A stretch of DNA of 32,441 bases, from assembly GCA_002551355.1 (NCBI GenBank), contig NTHE01000081.1, positions 1 through 32,441 on the forward strand. The letters run 5' to 3'. Origin of the DNA: Streptomyces sp. man185 (GTDB lineage: Bacteria; Actinomycetota; Actinomycetes; Streptomycetales; Streptomycetaceae). The notes under the pieces are model-generated. The model was not told where the DNA came from and did no database searches. It was given only the letters and a program-made list of their open reading frames with translations. Position numbers and translations under genes: made by a program. Positions 8,454 to 15,202 of this stretch are shown here, in pieces. Numbering within the stretch: position 1 is the stretch's first letter; the number at the start of each line of letters is the position of its first letter.

Positions 8454-9173
8454 ATGCCGATCCGCGCCGTGCTCTGGGACGTCGACGACACGATTTTCGA
8501 CTACGCGGGCGCCGACCACACCGGTATGCGGCTCCACCTGGAGACCGTGGGCCTGCCGGAGGCGTACGCGTCCCCCGACGAGGCCCTCGCCGCCTGGAAG
8601 GCGATCACCGCCGTGCACTGGGCGCGCGTCGCCGCCGGGGAGACGGACTTCCTCGGACAACGGCGGGACCGGGTGCGGGACTTCCTGGGGCGGCCCATGA
8701 CGGACGCCGAAGCCGACGACTGGTTCGCCGGCCATCTGATCCACTACGAGGCCGCCTGGGCGCTCTTCCCGGACGTGCTGCCGACCCTGGACCGGCTGGT
8801 CCCCGCCTACCGTCACGCGATCCTCTCCAACAGCAGCAGCCACAACCAGCACCGCAAGCTGACCGCGCTCGGCGTGCGGGACCGTTTCGAGGCGCTGGTC
8901 TGCGCCGTGGAGCTCGGCATCTCCAAACCGGAGGCCGGCGCCTTCCTCGCGGCCTGCGAGGCGCTCGCGCTGGAGCCGCACGAGGTGGCGTACGTGGGCG
9001 ACGAGCCGGACATCGACGCGAGCGGGGCCGTCGCCGCCGGGCTCACCGGTATCTGGCTCGACCGGCGGGGCCGGGGCGGGCGCTCCGATCTGATCAGGAT
9101 CACCGGGCTGGACCAGCTGCCGGGCCTGCTGGCGGGCGATACCCGTTTTGGAGCGCCGGACACCTTCGGGTAA
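8454..9173 (+). CDS. HAD-superfamily hydrolase (phosphatase-like)
   Basis: This 239-residue haloacid dehalogenase-type hydrolase has all four HAD motifs. Motif I is DVDDT with catalytic Asp9 and Asp11; motif II is the Ser of LSNSSSHN at about 123-130; motif III is the Lys of GISKPEAG at about 157; motif IV is VGDEPDID at about 182. A helical cap lies between motifs I and II (about 20-90), as in subfamily I phosphatases. The substrate is unknown. The ATG at 8454 is preferred to the GTG at 8445. There is no clear ribosome-binding site, and TACCGT lies close before it, so the mRNA may be leaderless. The stop codon is part of the -10 box of the tRNA promoter. Confidence 0.9.
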   Translation: MPIRAVLWDVDDTIFDYAGADHTGMRLHLETVGLPEAYASPDEALAAWKAITAVHWARVAAGETDFLGQRRDRVRDFLGRPMTDAEADDWFAGHLIHYEAAWALFPDVLPTLDRLVPAYRHAILSNSSSHNQHRKLTALGVRDRFEALVCAVELGISKPEAGAFLAACEALALEPHEVAYVGDEPDIDASGAVAAGLTGIWLDRRGRGGRSDLIRITGLDQLPGLLAGDTRFGAPDTFG

Positions 9174-9176
9174 TGT
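9148..9176 (+). promoter_or_regulatory. Promoter of the tRNA cluster
   Basis: TTGGAG (9148-9153) and TAATGT (9171-9176) are separated by exactly 17 bp and resemble a housekeeping sigma-70-type (HrdB) promoter. They stand about 85 bp before the first tRNA gene. The -10 box contains the TAA stop codon of the HAD gene, so this promoter is embedded in the end of the upstream gene. Confidence 0.6.
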
Positions 9177-9261
9177 TCTTTCTGCGCCGCCCGAGCGGGC
9201 CGAAAGATCCGGCCGGGAAGCGCAGACAGAAGTGAAGCCCCCACCAGGGGTTGCATTTCAG

Positions 9262-9333
9262 TGGGCTATGGTGTAATTGGCAACACTACGGTTTCTGGTA
9301 CCGTCATTCTAGGTTCGAGTCCTGGTAGCCCAG
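9262..9333 (+). tRNA. tRNA-Gln (CTG anticodon), copy 1
   Basis: Cloverleaf of 72 nt: acceptor TGGGCTA/TAGCCCA with discriminator G, anticodon stem ACGGT/ACCGT around loop TTCTGGT, and T-arm GGTTCGAGTCC. Anticodon CTG reads CAG. CCA is not encoded. Confidence 0.97.
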
Positions 9334-9371
9334 CGCAAGACCGAGCAGTACGAGCAAGACCAGCAGGACAA

Positions 9372-9444
9372 GCCCCCGTTGTGTAGCGGCCTAGCACGCT
9401 GCCCTCTCACGGCAGTAGCGCCGGTTCGAATCCGGTCGGGGGTA
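9372..9444 (+). tRNA. tRNA-Glu (CTC anticodon), copy 1
   Basis: Cloverleaf of 73 nt: acceptor GCCCCCG/CGGGGGT with discriminator A, anticodon stem CTGCC/GGCAG around loop CTCTCAC, and T-arm CCGGTTCGAATCCGG. Anticodon CTC reads GAG. CCA is not encoded. Confidence 0.97.
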
Positions 9445-9504
9445 CAGATCCTTCCCGCGAGAACATCTGGGTCGCACCCACGTTCTTGATGCAGGATCGC
9501 TAGG

Positions 9505-9577
9505 GCCCCCGTTGTGTAGCGGCCTAGCACGCTGCCCTCTCACGGCAGTAGCGCCGGTTCGAATCCGGTCGGGGGTA
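9505..9577 (+). tRNA. tRNA-Glu (CTC anticodon), copy 2
   Basis: Identical to the copy at 9372-9444 over the full 73 nt as read by eye. The spacers around it are unrelated to those of copy 1. Confidence 0.97.
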
Positions 9578-9589
9578 CTTGTCACACCA

Positions 9590-9661
9590 TGGGCTATGGT
9601 GTAATTGGCAACACTACGGTTTCTGGTACCGTCATTCTAGGTTCGAGTCCTGGTAGCCCAG
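9590..9661 (+). tRNA. tRNA-Gln (CTG anticodon), copy 2
   Basis: Identical to the copy at 9262-9333. The identity continues into the spacer (GCGCAAG after both copies), which points to duplication of a Gln-Glu unit. The spacer to copy 2 of tRNA-Glu is only 12 nt. Confidence 0.97.
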
Positions 9662-9681
9662 CGCAAGTCAGCAGTAACCAC

Positions 9682-9754
9682 GCCCCCGTTGTGTAGCGGC
9701 CTAGCACGCTGCCCTCTCACGGCAGTAGCGCCGGTTCGAATCCGGTCGGGGGTA
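9682..9754 (+). tRNA. tRNA-Glu (CTC anticodon), copy 3
   Basis: The third identical 73-nt tRNA-Glu gene. It is the last gene of the array and is followed within 15 nt by a strong terminator. Confidence 0.97.
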
Positions 9755-9768
9755 CAACACAGCAGTAC

Positions 9769-9802
9769 AGGAAGGCCCTCCACTTCGGTGGAGGGCCTTC
9801 CT
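9769..9802 (+). terminator. Terminator of the tRNA operon, UUCG loop
   Basis: A perfect 15-bp stem (9769-9783 with 9788-9802) is capped by a stable TTCG tetraloop. Complementary ACAGC/GCTGT-type flanks can extend it. The following 150 bp (9803-9953) up to the ndgR stop hold no gene that I can support. Confidence 0.88.
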
Positions 9803-9953
9803 GCTGTGCCCGGACCGAAGCGCCCCACGCCAAATCGCCGACTAGGCAGGGCAGTTGCCCGGGCGGGGGAGCGGGGCCGGGAAGGAGAAAGGGCCGCCAC
9901 GGCGTTGGGGCGGCCTTCCGGAAGAGGGGGAGAAGCGGTGCGGGTGAGGGAGG

Positions 9954-10670
9954 TCAGCCCGTGCGGCGCAGGGCCTCGCTCAGCCGTGCCGCCGAGTCGA
10001 TGACCGCCTGGGCGTGCATCCGGCCCGGGTGGCGGGTGAGCCGCTCGATCGGCCCGGAGATGGAGACCGCGGCGACCACCCGGTTCGACGGCCCGCGCAC
10101 CGGGGCGGAGACCGAGGCAACGCCCGGTTCCCGCTCGCCGATCGACTGGGCCCAGCCCCGCCGCCGTACGCCGGAGAGCGCCGTCGCCGTGAACCTCGCG
10201 CCCTGGAGGCCCCGGTGCAGGCGCTCCGGCTCCTCCCAGGCCATCAGGATCTGCGCGGAGGAGCCCGCCTTCATCGTGAGGGTCGAGCCGACCGGCACCG
10301 TGTCCCGGAGTCCGGACAGCCGTTCCGCCGCTGCCACGCAGATGCGCATGTCCCCCTGCCGGCGGTAGAGCTGCGCGCTCTCGCCGGTGATGTCGCGCAG
10401 GTGGGTGAGCACCGGTCCGGCCGTGGCCAGCAGGCGGTCCTCGCCCGCCGCGGCTGCCAGTTCCGACAGCCGGGGGCCGAGAATGAACCGGCCCTGCATA
10501 TCCCTCGCCACCATCCGGTGGTGTTCCAGTGCCACGGCCAGTCGATGGGCCGTGGGCCGTGCGAGCCCGGTCGCCGCGACCAGCCCGGCGAGGGTGGCCG
10601 GACCGGACTCCAGGGCGCTCAATACCAGAGCTGCCTTGTCGAGAACGCCGACGCCGCTAGAGTTGTCCAT
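9954..10670 (-). CDS. ndgR: IclR-family regulator NdgR/AreB
   Basis: This 238-residue IclR regulator has an N-terminal winged helix-turn-helix (about 8-60, including LAGLVAATGLARPTAHRLAVAL) and a C-terminal effector domain (about 75-235, including VPVGSTLTMKAGSSAQILMAW and VAAVSISGPIERL). Length, sequence and the divergent position next to leuCD match NdgR of S. coelicolor and AreB of S. clavuligerus. Those proteins control leucine and other amino-acid genes and influence antibiotic production, so the likely targets here are leuCD and its own promoter. The ATG at 10670 is the natural start (MDNSSGVGVLDKAALVL). The frame is open further upstream, but the extra residues lie in the operator region. 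Confidence 0.96.
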   Translation of the reverse strand: MDNSSGVGVLDKAALVLSALESGPATLAGLVAATGLARPTAHRLAVALEHHRMVARDMQGRFILGPRLSELAAAAGEDRLLATAGPVLTHLRDITGESAQLYRRQGDMRICVAAAERLSGLRDTVPVGSTLTMKAGSSAQILMAWEEPERLHRGLQGARFTATALSGVRRRGWAQSIGEREPGVASVSAPVRGPSNRVVAAVSISGPIERLTRHPGRMHAQAVIDSAARLSEALRRTG

Positions 10671-10695
10671 ACGACGATACTCCCGTCTCACTCTG

Positions 10696-10727
10696 TGAAA
10701 CGCAAGTTCAATTTCCGGCGGAAGTTG
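10696..10727. promoter_or_regulatory. Candidate NdgR operator between ndgR and leuC
   Basis: Two adjacent imperfect palindromes lie in the 174-bp divergent gap: TGAA-N7-TTCA at 10696-10710 and CAATTTCCGGCGGAAGTTG at 10709-10727. They sit 26 bp upstream of the ndgR start, where an autoregulatory IclR protein would bind. The assignment rests on position and symmetry, not on a matched consensus. Confidence 0.5.
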
Positions 10728-10812
10728 CGAACCTGTAGGGGCGGCCGCACAACGGCTCGTAGCCACCGCCCCGCACGGGGGTCCGGACGGAGGCGCACCG
10801 AATCTCTAGTTG

Positions 10813-10838
10813 GGCCGGCGAAGACGCCGGCCGGAGGG
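10813..10838 (+). promoter_or_regulatory. Hairpin directly before the leuC ribosome-binding site
   Basis: GGCCGGCG (10813-10820), loop AAGA, CGCCGGCC (10825-10832) form a perfect 8-bp stem that ends exactly where the Shine-Dalgarno GGAGGG (10833-10838) starts. It may affect ribosome access. No leucine-rich leader peptide is visible. Confidence 0.5.
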
Positions 10839-10844
10839 AAAGCG

Positions 10845-12272
10845 ATGGGTAGGACACTCGCGGAGAAGGTCTGGGACGACCACGTCGTCCGGCGCGCGGA
10901 GGGCGAGCCCGACCTTCTCTTCATCGATCTGCACCTGCTGCACGAGGTGACCAGCCCGCAGGCCTTCGACGGTCTGCGTCAGGCCGGACGTCCGGTACGA
11001 CGCCTCGACCTCACCATCGCCACCGAGGACCACAACACCCCGACCCTCGACATCGACAAGCCGATCGCCGACCCGGTCTCGCGCGCCCAGCTGGAGACCC
11101 TGCGCAAGAACTGCGCGGACTTCGGCGTGCGGCTGCACCCGCTGGGCGACGTCGAGCAGGGCGTCGTCCACGTGGTGGGACCGCAGCTGGGGCTGACCCA
11201 GCCCGGCACCACCGTGGTCTGCGGCGACTCCCACACCTCCACGCACGGCGCGTTCGGTGCGCTGGCGTTCGGCATCGGCACCAGCCAGGTGGAGCACGTC
11301 CTGGCCACCCAGACGCTGCCGCTGGCCCGCCCGAAGACTATGGCCATCACGGTCGACGGCGAACTGCCCGACGAGGTCACCGCGAAGGACCTGATCCTGG
11401 CGATCATCGCTCGGATCGGCACCGGCGGCGGCCAGGGCTACATCCTCGAATACCGCGGCTCCGCCATCGAGAAGCTCTCGATGGAGGCCCGGATGACCAT
11501 CTGCAACATGTCGATCGAGGCCGGCGCCCGCGCGGGCATGATCGCCCCGGACGCCACCACCTTCGACTACCTCAAGGGCCGCGACCACGCCCCCGAGGGC
11601 GAGGACTGGGACGCCGCCGTCGCGTACTGGAAGACCCTGCGCTCCGACGACGACGCCGTGTTCGACGCCGAGGTCGTCATCGACGCCACCGAGCTGGCCC
11701 CGTTCGTCACCTGGGGGACCAACCCCGGCCAGGGCGCGCCTCTGTCGGCCAACGTCCCCGACCCCGCTTCGTACGAGGACGCCTCGGAGCGCTACGCCGC
11801 CGAAAAGGCCCTGGAATACATGGGGTTGACCGCCGGACAGCCGCTGCGCGAGATCAACGTCGACACCGTCTTCGTAGGTTCGTGCACCAACGGCCGCATC
11901 GAGGACCTGCGCAACGCGGCCGCGATCCTGGACGGCCGCAAAGTCGCCGACGGAGTACGGATGCTGGTCGTCCCCGGCTCGGTCCGGGTCGCGCTCCAGG
12001 CCGTCTCCGAGGGCCTGGACAAGGTCTTCACCGGGGCCGGCGCCGAATGGCGGCACGCGGGTTGCTCGATGTGCCTCGGTATGAACCCCGACCAGCTGGC
12101 CCCCGGCGAGCGCTCCGCCTCCACCTCGAACCGCAACTTCGAGGGGCGGCAGGGCAAGGGCGGCCGCACCCACCTGGTCTCGCCCCAGGTCGCCGCCGCC
12201 ACCGCGGTGCTGGGCCATCTGGCCTCGCCCGCCGACCTGTCCGACGCCCGTACCCCCGCCGGAGTCCGATAG
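10845..12272 (+). CDS. leuC: 3-isopropylmalate dehydratase large subunit
   Basis: This 475-residue aconitase-family subunit forms the isopropylmalate isomerase with LeuD and interconverts 2- and 3-isopropylmalate in leucine synthesis. The three cysteines that hold the [4Fe-4S] cluster are at 347 (SCTNGR) and at 407 and 410 (GCSMCLG). The substrate-side motif GDSHTSTHGAFGALAFG is at about 128-144. The length is normal. The ATG at 10845 follows GGAGGG at a good distance. leuD follows after 2 nt, so the two are one operon, probably under NdgR control. Confidence 0.98.
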   Translation: MGRTLAEKVWDDHVVRRAEGEPDLLFIDLHLLHEVTSPQAFDGLRQAGRPVRRLDLTIATEDHNTPTLDIDKPIADPVSRAQLETLRKNCADFGVRLHPLGDVEQGVVHVVGPQLGLTQPGTTVVCGDSHTSTHGAFGALAFGIGTSQVEHVLATQTLPLARPKTMAITVDGELPDEVTAKDLILAIIARIGTGGGQGYILEYRGSAIEKLSMEARMTICNMSIEAGARAGMIAPDATTFDYLKGRDHAPEGEDWDAAVAYWKTLRSDDDAVFDAEVVIDATELAPFVTWGTNPGQGAPLSANVPDPASYEDASERYAAEKALEYMGLTAGQPLREINVDTVFVGSCTNGRIEDLRNAAAILDGRKVADGVRMLVVPGSVRVALQAVSEGLDKVFTGAGAEWRHAGCSMCLGMNPDQLAPGERSASTSNRNFEGRQGKGGRTHLVSPQVAAATAVLGHLASPADLSDARTPAGVR

Positions 12273-12274
12273 CC

Positions 12275-12868
12275 ATGGAAGCATTCACCACCCACACCGG
12301 CCGGGCCGTTCCGCTGCGCCGCAGCAACGTCGACACCGACCAGATCATCCCCGCCCACTGGCTGAAGAAGGTCACCCGCGACGGGTTCGAGGACGGCCTC
12401 TTCGAAGCCTGGCGCAAGGACGAGAACTTCGTCCTCAACCGCCCCGAACGCCAGGGCGCCTCGGTCCTGGTCGCCGGTCCCGACTTCGGTACGGGCTCCT
12501 CCCGCGAACACGCGGTCTGGGCCCTGCAGAACTTCGGATTCAAGGCCGTCGTCTCCTCCCGCTTCGCCGACATCTTCCGCGGCAACTCGCTGAAGAACGG
12601 CCTGCTCACGGTGGTTCTGGAGCAGAAGGTCGTCGACGCCCTCTGGGAGCTGACGGAGGCCGACCCGACCGCCGAGGTGACCGTCGACCTGGAGGCCCGC
12701 CAGGTCCGCGCCGAGGGCATCACCGCCGACTTCGAGCTGGACGAGAACGCCCGCTGGCGGCTGCTGAACGGCCTCGACGACATCAGCCTCACCCTTCAGA
12801 ACGAAGCGGACATCGCCGCATACGAGGCGGCCAGGCCCGCCTTCAAGCCGCGTACCATTACCGCCTGA
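12275..12868 (+). CDS. leuD: 3-isopropylmalate dehydratase small subunit
   Basis: This 197-residue swivel-domain subunit is the partner of LeuC. Typical motifs are present: NVDTDQIIPAHWLKKV near residue 17, GPDFGTGSSREHAVWAL at about 69-85, and SRFADIFRGNSLKNGLL at about 96-112. The start ATG is 2 nt after the leuC stop, consistent with coupled translation. A strong terminator follows. Confidence 0.98.
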   Translation: MEAFTTHTGRAVPLRRSNVDTDQIIPAHWLKKVTRDGFEDGLFEAWRKDENFVLNRPERQGASVLVAGPDFGTGSSREHAVWALQNFGFKAVVSSRFADIFRGNSLKNGLLTVVLEQKVVDALWELTEADPTAEVTVDLEARQVRAEGITADFELDENARWRLLNGLDDISLTLQNEADIAAYEAARPAFKPRTITA

Positions 12869-12883
12869 GCAGCGCTTTTCCAG

Positions 12884-12919
12884 GACTGCGCCCCCTGCCT
12901 CCCGGCAGGGGGCGCAGTC
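12884..12919 (+). terminator. Terminator after leuCD
   Basis: A perfect 16-bp stem (12884-12899 with 12904-12919, GACTGCGCCCCCTGCC and its complement) closes a TCCC loop 15 nt after the leuD stop. A TTTTC run precedes it. Confidence 0.87.
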
Positions 12920-12972
12920 GCTTGTTGAGACCCCGTCGGGCGACAACTCGCCCCAGATGGCACAATCGGTGC

Positions 12973-13200
12973 ATGGAACGCGACAGCCAACTCAAGCTCT
13001 ATGGCCAAGTCGCCGACCAACTGAAGGAAGCGCACGCGAAGGTGCGTGCACTGCAAGTCCCGGAGGGCGTACGGATGGCGCTGACCCGGAAGCTGCTGGT
13101 CGTCACGGCCGCGGCGAAGCACGATCTCCCGGACGCGGCAAGGCGTCTGGACCGGTTGATGAAGGACCTCGATGAGGGCCGATTCCCCGAAGGTGACTGA
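12973..13200 (+). CDS. Small conserved helical protein of 75 residues
   Basis: I cannot name this protein. It begins MERDSQLKLYGQVADQLKEAHAKVRALQVPEGV and looks entirely alpha-helical, charged and soluble, with no cysteines, signal or membrane segment. Codon use is typical of the chromosome. The ATG at 12973 has no ribosome-binding site, but CACAAT lies 7 nt upstream and could be the -10 of a leaderless transcript. An upstream ATG at 12922 would add a basic, unlikely N-terminus overlapping the post-leuD region. It lies between leuD and hupS, as I recall for other streptomycetes. Function unknown. Confidence 0.8.
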   Translation: MERDSQLKLYGQVADQLKEAHAKVRALQVPEGVRMALTRKLLVVTAAAKHDLPDAARRLDRLMKDLDEGRFPEGD

Positions 13201-13342
13201 CACGTGGAACTGCGCATCGGTCGACTTCGTTGCGGCACTAGGGTGATTAGCCCGTTTCGTGTTTGATTTGCGGTATATATCTGCCTAACGTGCGAAAAAG
13301 CTTGAACACTTTCGTTCTGGCAATGTCTCCGAAGGGGAAGAC

Positions 13343-14011
13343 GTGAACAAGGCGCAGCTCGTAGAAGCGATTGCCGACAAGGTCGGCGGCCGTCAGCAGG
13401 CCGCGGACGCTGTCGACGCGGTACTCGACGCGATCGTCCGTGCCGTTGTCGCCGGGGACCGTGTCTCGGTCACCGGCTTCGGTTCGTTCGAGAAGGTCGA
13501 CCGCCCCGCCCGGTACGCCCGCAACCCGCAGACGGGTGAGCGCGTCCGGGTCAAGAAGACCTCGGTGCCGCGCTTCCGTGCGGGTCAGGGCTTCAAGGAC
13601 CTGGTGAGCGGCTCGAAGAAGCTCCCCAAGAACGACGTGGCCGTCAAGAAGGCCCCCAAGGGCAGCCTCTCGGGCGGATCTTCCGCCGCCCGTACGACGG
13701 TCAAGGCCGCCGCCGCCAAGAAGTCGGCGGCCAAGAAGGCCACCGCGAAGAAGGCCACCGCCAAGAAGGCGACCCCGGCGAAGACCGCCGCCGCCAAGAA
13801 GGTCACCGCCAAGAAGACGACCGCGACGGCGAAGAAGGCGTCCGCGGCCGCGAAGAAGGCGACCCCGGCCAAGAAGACGGCCACGACCGCCAAGAAGACG
13901 GTCGCCAGCAAGACCGCGCCCGCCAAGAAGACCACGGCGAAGAAGGCGCCCGCGAAGAAGACCACGGCGCGCAAGACCACGGCCAAGAAGGCCACCGCAC
14001 GCAAGAAGTGA
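13343..14011 (+). CDS. hupS: Nucleoid-associated HU-like protein HupS with lysine-rich tail
   Basis: This 222-residue protein has two halves. Residues 1-95 are a normal HU domain: MNKAQLVEAIADKVGGR, the core VTGFGSFEKVDRPARYARNPQTGE, and the DNA-binding arm KKTSVPRFRAGQGFKDLV. Residues from about 100 onward form a histone H1-like tail of repeated KKA/AKK blocks, made almost only of Lys, Ala and Thr. This architecture is that of HupS, the spore- and stress-associated HU paralogue of Streptomyces, which compacts the nucleoid. The GTG start follows GGGGAAGAC. The region just upstream (about 13240-13300) is AT-rich for this genome (GGTATATAT) and probably carries the promoter. Confidence 0.97.
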   Translation: MNKAQLVEAIADKVGGRQQAADAVDAVLDAIVRAVVAGDRVSVTGFGSFEKVDRPARYARNPQTGERVRVKKTSVPRFRAGQGFKDLVSGSKKLPKNDVAVKKAPKGSLSGGSSAARTTVKAAAAKKSAAKKATAKKATAKKATPAKTAAAKKVTAKKTTATAKKASAAAKKATPAKKTATTAKKTVASKTAPAKKTTAKKAPAKKTTARKTTAKKATARKK

Positions 14012-14044
14012 GACCGGGCACCCGCTCGCTCCTCACAACGCGCC

Positions 14045-14076
14045 GGGCCGGGCTCCCCTCCGGGGGAGCCCGGCCC
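14045..14076. terminator. Bidirectional terminator between hupS and the cofC pair
   Basis: A perfect 14-bp stem (14045-14058 with 14063-14076, GGGCCGGGCTCCCC and its complement) closes a TCCG loop. It lies between the ends of two convergent transcription units and could serve both. Confidence 0.85.
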
Positions 14077-14154
14077 GCGGGCTGTCCGGGCCCCGTTCGG
14101 CCCAGCGGAGTCGGTCGGAACACCGGGAGCCGGGTCGGGCCCCCGGGAGCCGGG

Positions 14155-14358
14155 TCAGAACGTCTGCAGCGTCACCAGCGTGATCCGCAGGGCCGCCCCT
14201 TGGCCCTCGCCCTCGATCCGTACCCGTTGCCCCGGACGCAGCAGCAGCAGGCCGCCCGCGTCGAAGGCCGCGGCGTCGAACTCCACCGGGGTGCCGTCGT
14301 CCAGCAGCACGCTGCCGCCGCGGGTCTCGGGGTCGTACGTGTACGAGGTCGCCTGCAT
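14155..14358 (-). CDS. Cold-shock-domain-like OB-fold mini protein
   Basis: This 67-residue protein has the outline of a cold-shock domain: a glycine-containing strand pair (RGGSVLLDDGTPVEFDAAAF), a central AGGLLLLRPGQRVRIE that corresponds to the 'L..GQ.V.F' part of Csp proteins, and a final strand LRITLVTLQTF. The aromatic RNP residues of true Csp proteins are mostly absent, so nucleic-acid binding is uncertain. The ATG at 14358 lies 10 nt after the cofC stop, so the two are co-transcribed. Codon use is normal. Function unknown. Confidence 0.78.
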   Translation of the reverse strand: MQATSYTYDPETRGGSVLLDDGTPVEFDAAAFDAGGLLLLRPGQRVRIEGEGQGAALRITLVTLQTF

Positions 14359-14368
14359 GGGCGGCAGC

Positions 14369-15028
14369 CTATCGGTCGCGGGCCGGGGCGGGCACGGCCG
14401 CGATCCGCGCCGTGTGCGGCCCCACCCCCAGGGCCAGGGCGACCCGTAGATCCTCGCCCGTATCCACGTCCCGGCGCACCGAGTCGACACCGGACAGCGC
14501 TATTTCCACCGCACCCGAGGCCAGGTGCCGGGACCCGGACGGGCCACCGAAAGCCGGACGGAATTCCGCATCGCTCGCAGCGGCGAGAAATGTCGTTCCG
14601 ATTCCCGCCGCGTCCCGGAGAAAAGCGCTGGGAAAAGCGGAAGCAAAATCGAGCACCCGCGCCAATTCGCCGGTGCGCAGTGCCGGCAGATCCGCGTTGA
14701 GCGCGGCCACCGCGGCGGCGGGCCGCAGAGCCCGCGCGGAGCGTGCGCCGTGCGCGAGAGCCGCGTTGAGCCCGGCCCCCGGAGCGTCCGGCACGATCCG
14801 CGCCCCGAGCGCGGAAAGGGCCGCCGCGGCCACGACGTCGTCCGTGACGACCACCACATCCCGCACCCGGGGACAGGCCAGTGCCGCGGCCACCGTGTCC
14901 TGGGCGAACGCCAGGGCCAGCCGGGGCCGGGCATCCTCGCCCGCCGCCCGCCCCAGGCGGCTCTTGGCCCGGGCGAGCGGTTTCAGCGGAACGACCAGGG
15001 ACCAGGGCCCGGCCGGATCGGTGTTCGT
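14369..15028 (-). CDS. cofC: 2-phospho-L-lactate (or PEP) guanylyltransferase CofC, ACG start proposed
   Basis: CofC activates 2-phospholactate or phosphoenolpyruvate with GTP for coenzyme F420 synthesis. The frame carries the family signatures: the N-terminal nucleotide-binding WSLVVPLKPLARAKSRL, VTDDV, the metal-binding ALNADLPAL, GIGTTFL, and the C-terminal VDTGEDLRVAL. The problem is the start. The conserved N-terminal strand lies upstream of the first ordinary start codon (GTG at 14893, which would give 174 residues and lose the nucleotide loop). In frame there is no ATG, GTG or TTG before an upstream TAA. The only codon with a good ribosome-binding site (GGAGGGGGAG, 6 nt spacing) is ACG at 15028, giving 219 residues. 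It could be a rare ACG start or a base error for ATG. Confidence 0.82.
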   Translation of the reverse strand, partial: TNTDPAGPWSLVVPLKPLARAKSRLGRAAGEDARPRLALAFAQDTVAAALACPRVRDVVVVTDDVVAAAALSALGARIVPDAPGAGLNAALAHGARSARALRPAAAVAALNADLPALRTGELARVLDFASAFPSAFLRDAAGIGTTFLAAASDAEFRPAFGGPSGSRHLASGAVEIALSGVDSVRRDVDTGEDLRVALALGVGPHTARIAAVPAPARDR

Positions 15029-15202
15029 GGCGATCTCCCCCTCCGTACGCGTCAGGACTTATTCTCGCCTGCCGGTACGACAACCCGGAGGCCCGCTACC
15101 GAACGTGAGGCGTACGGTGTTCTCGACAGAGCAGGGGTCTGGGGCGAGACTTGACCGTCAGTAGCCAGGCAGCAGGTTGAAATCCTTAAGGAAGGTATCC
15201 AA

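Noticed and set aside
9262..9754. CRISPR-like spacing of identical repeats
   Set aside because: The repeats are complete tRNA cloverleaves with variable short spacers; no cas genes are present.
9262..9754. tRNA genes as attachment sites for an integrated element
   Set aside because: No integrase, partial tRNA copy or element genes lie nearby; both sides are core genes.
9309..9900. Short minus-strand frames with repeated peptide TPDRIRTGATAVRGQRARPLHNGG
   Set aside because: The repeats are the reverse complements of the identical tRNA-Glu genes, not protein repeats.
13680..14011. hupS tail as a low-complexity artefact or frameshift
   Set aside because: The frame is uninterrupted with normal codon bias, and the KKA-rich tail is the known HupS architecture.
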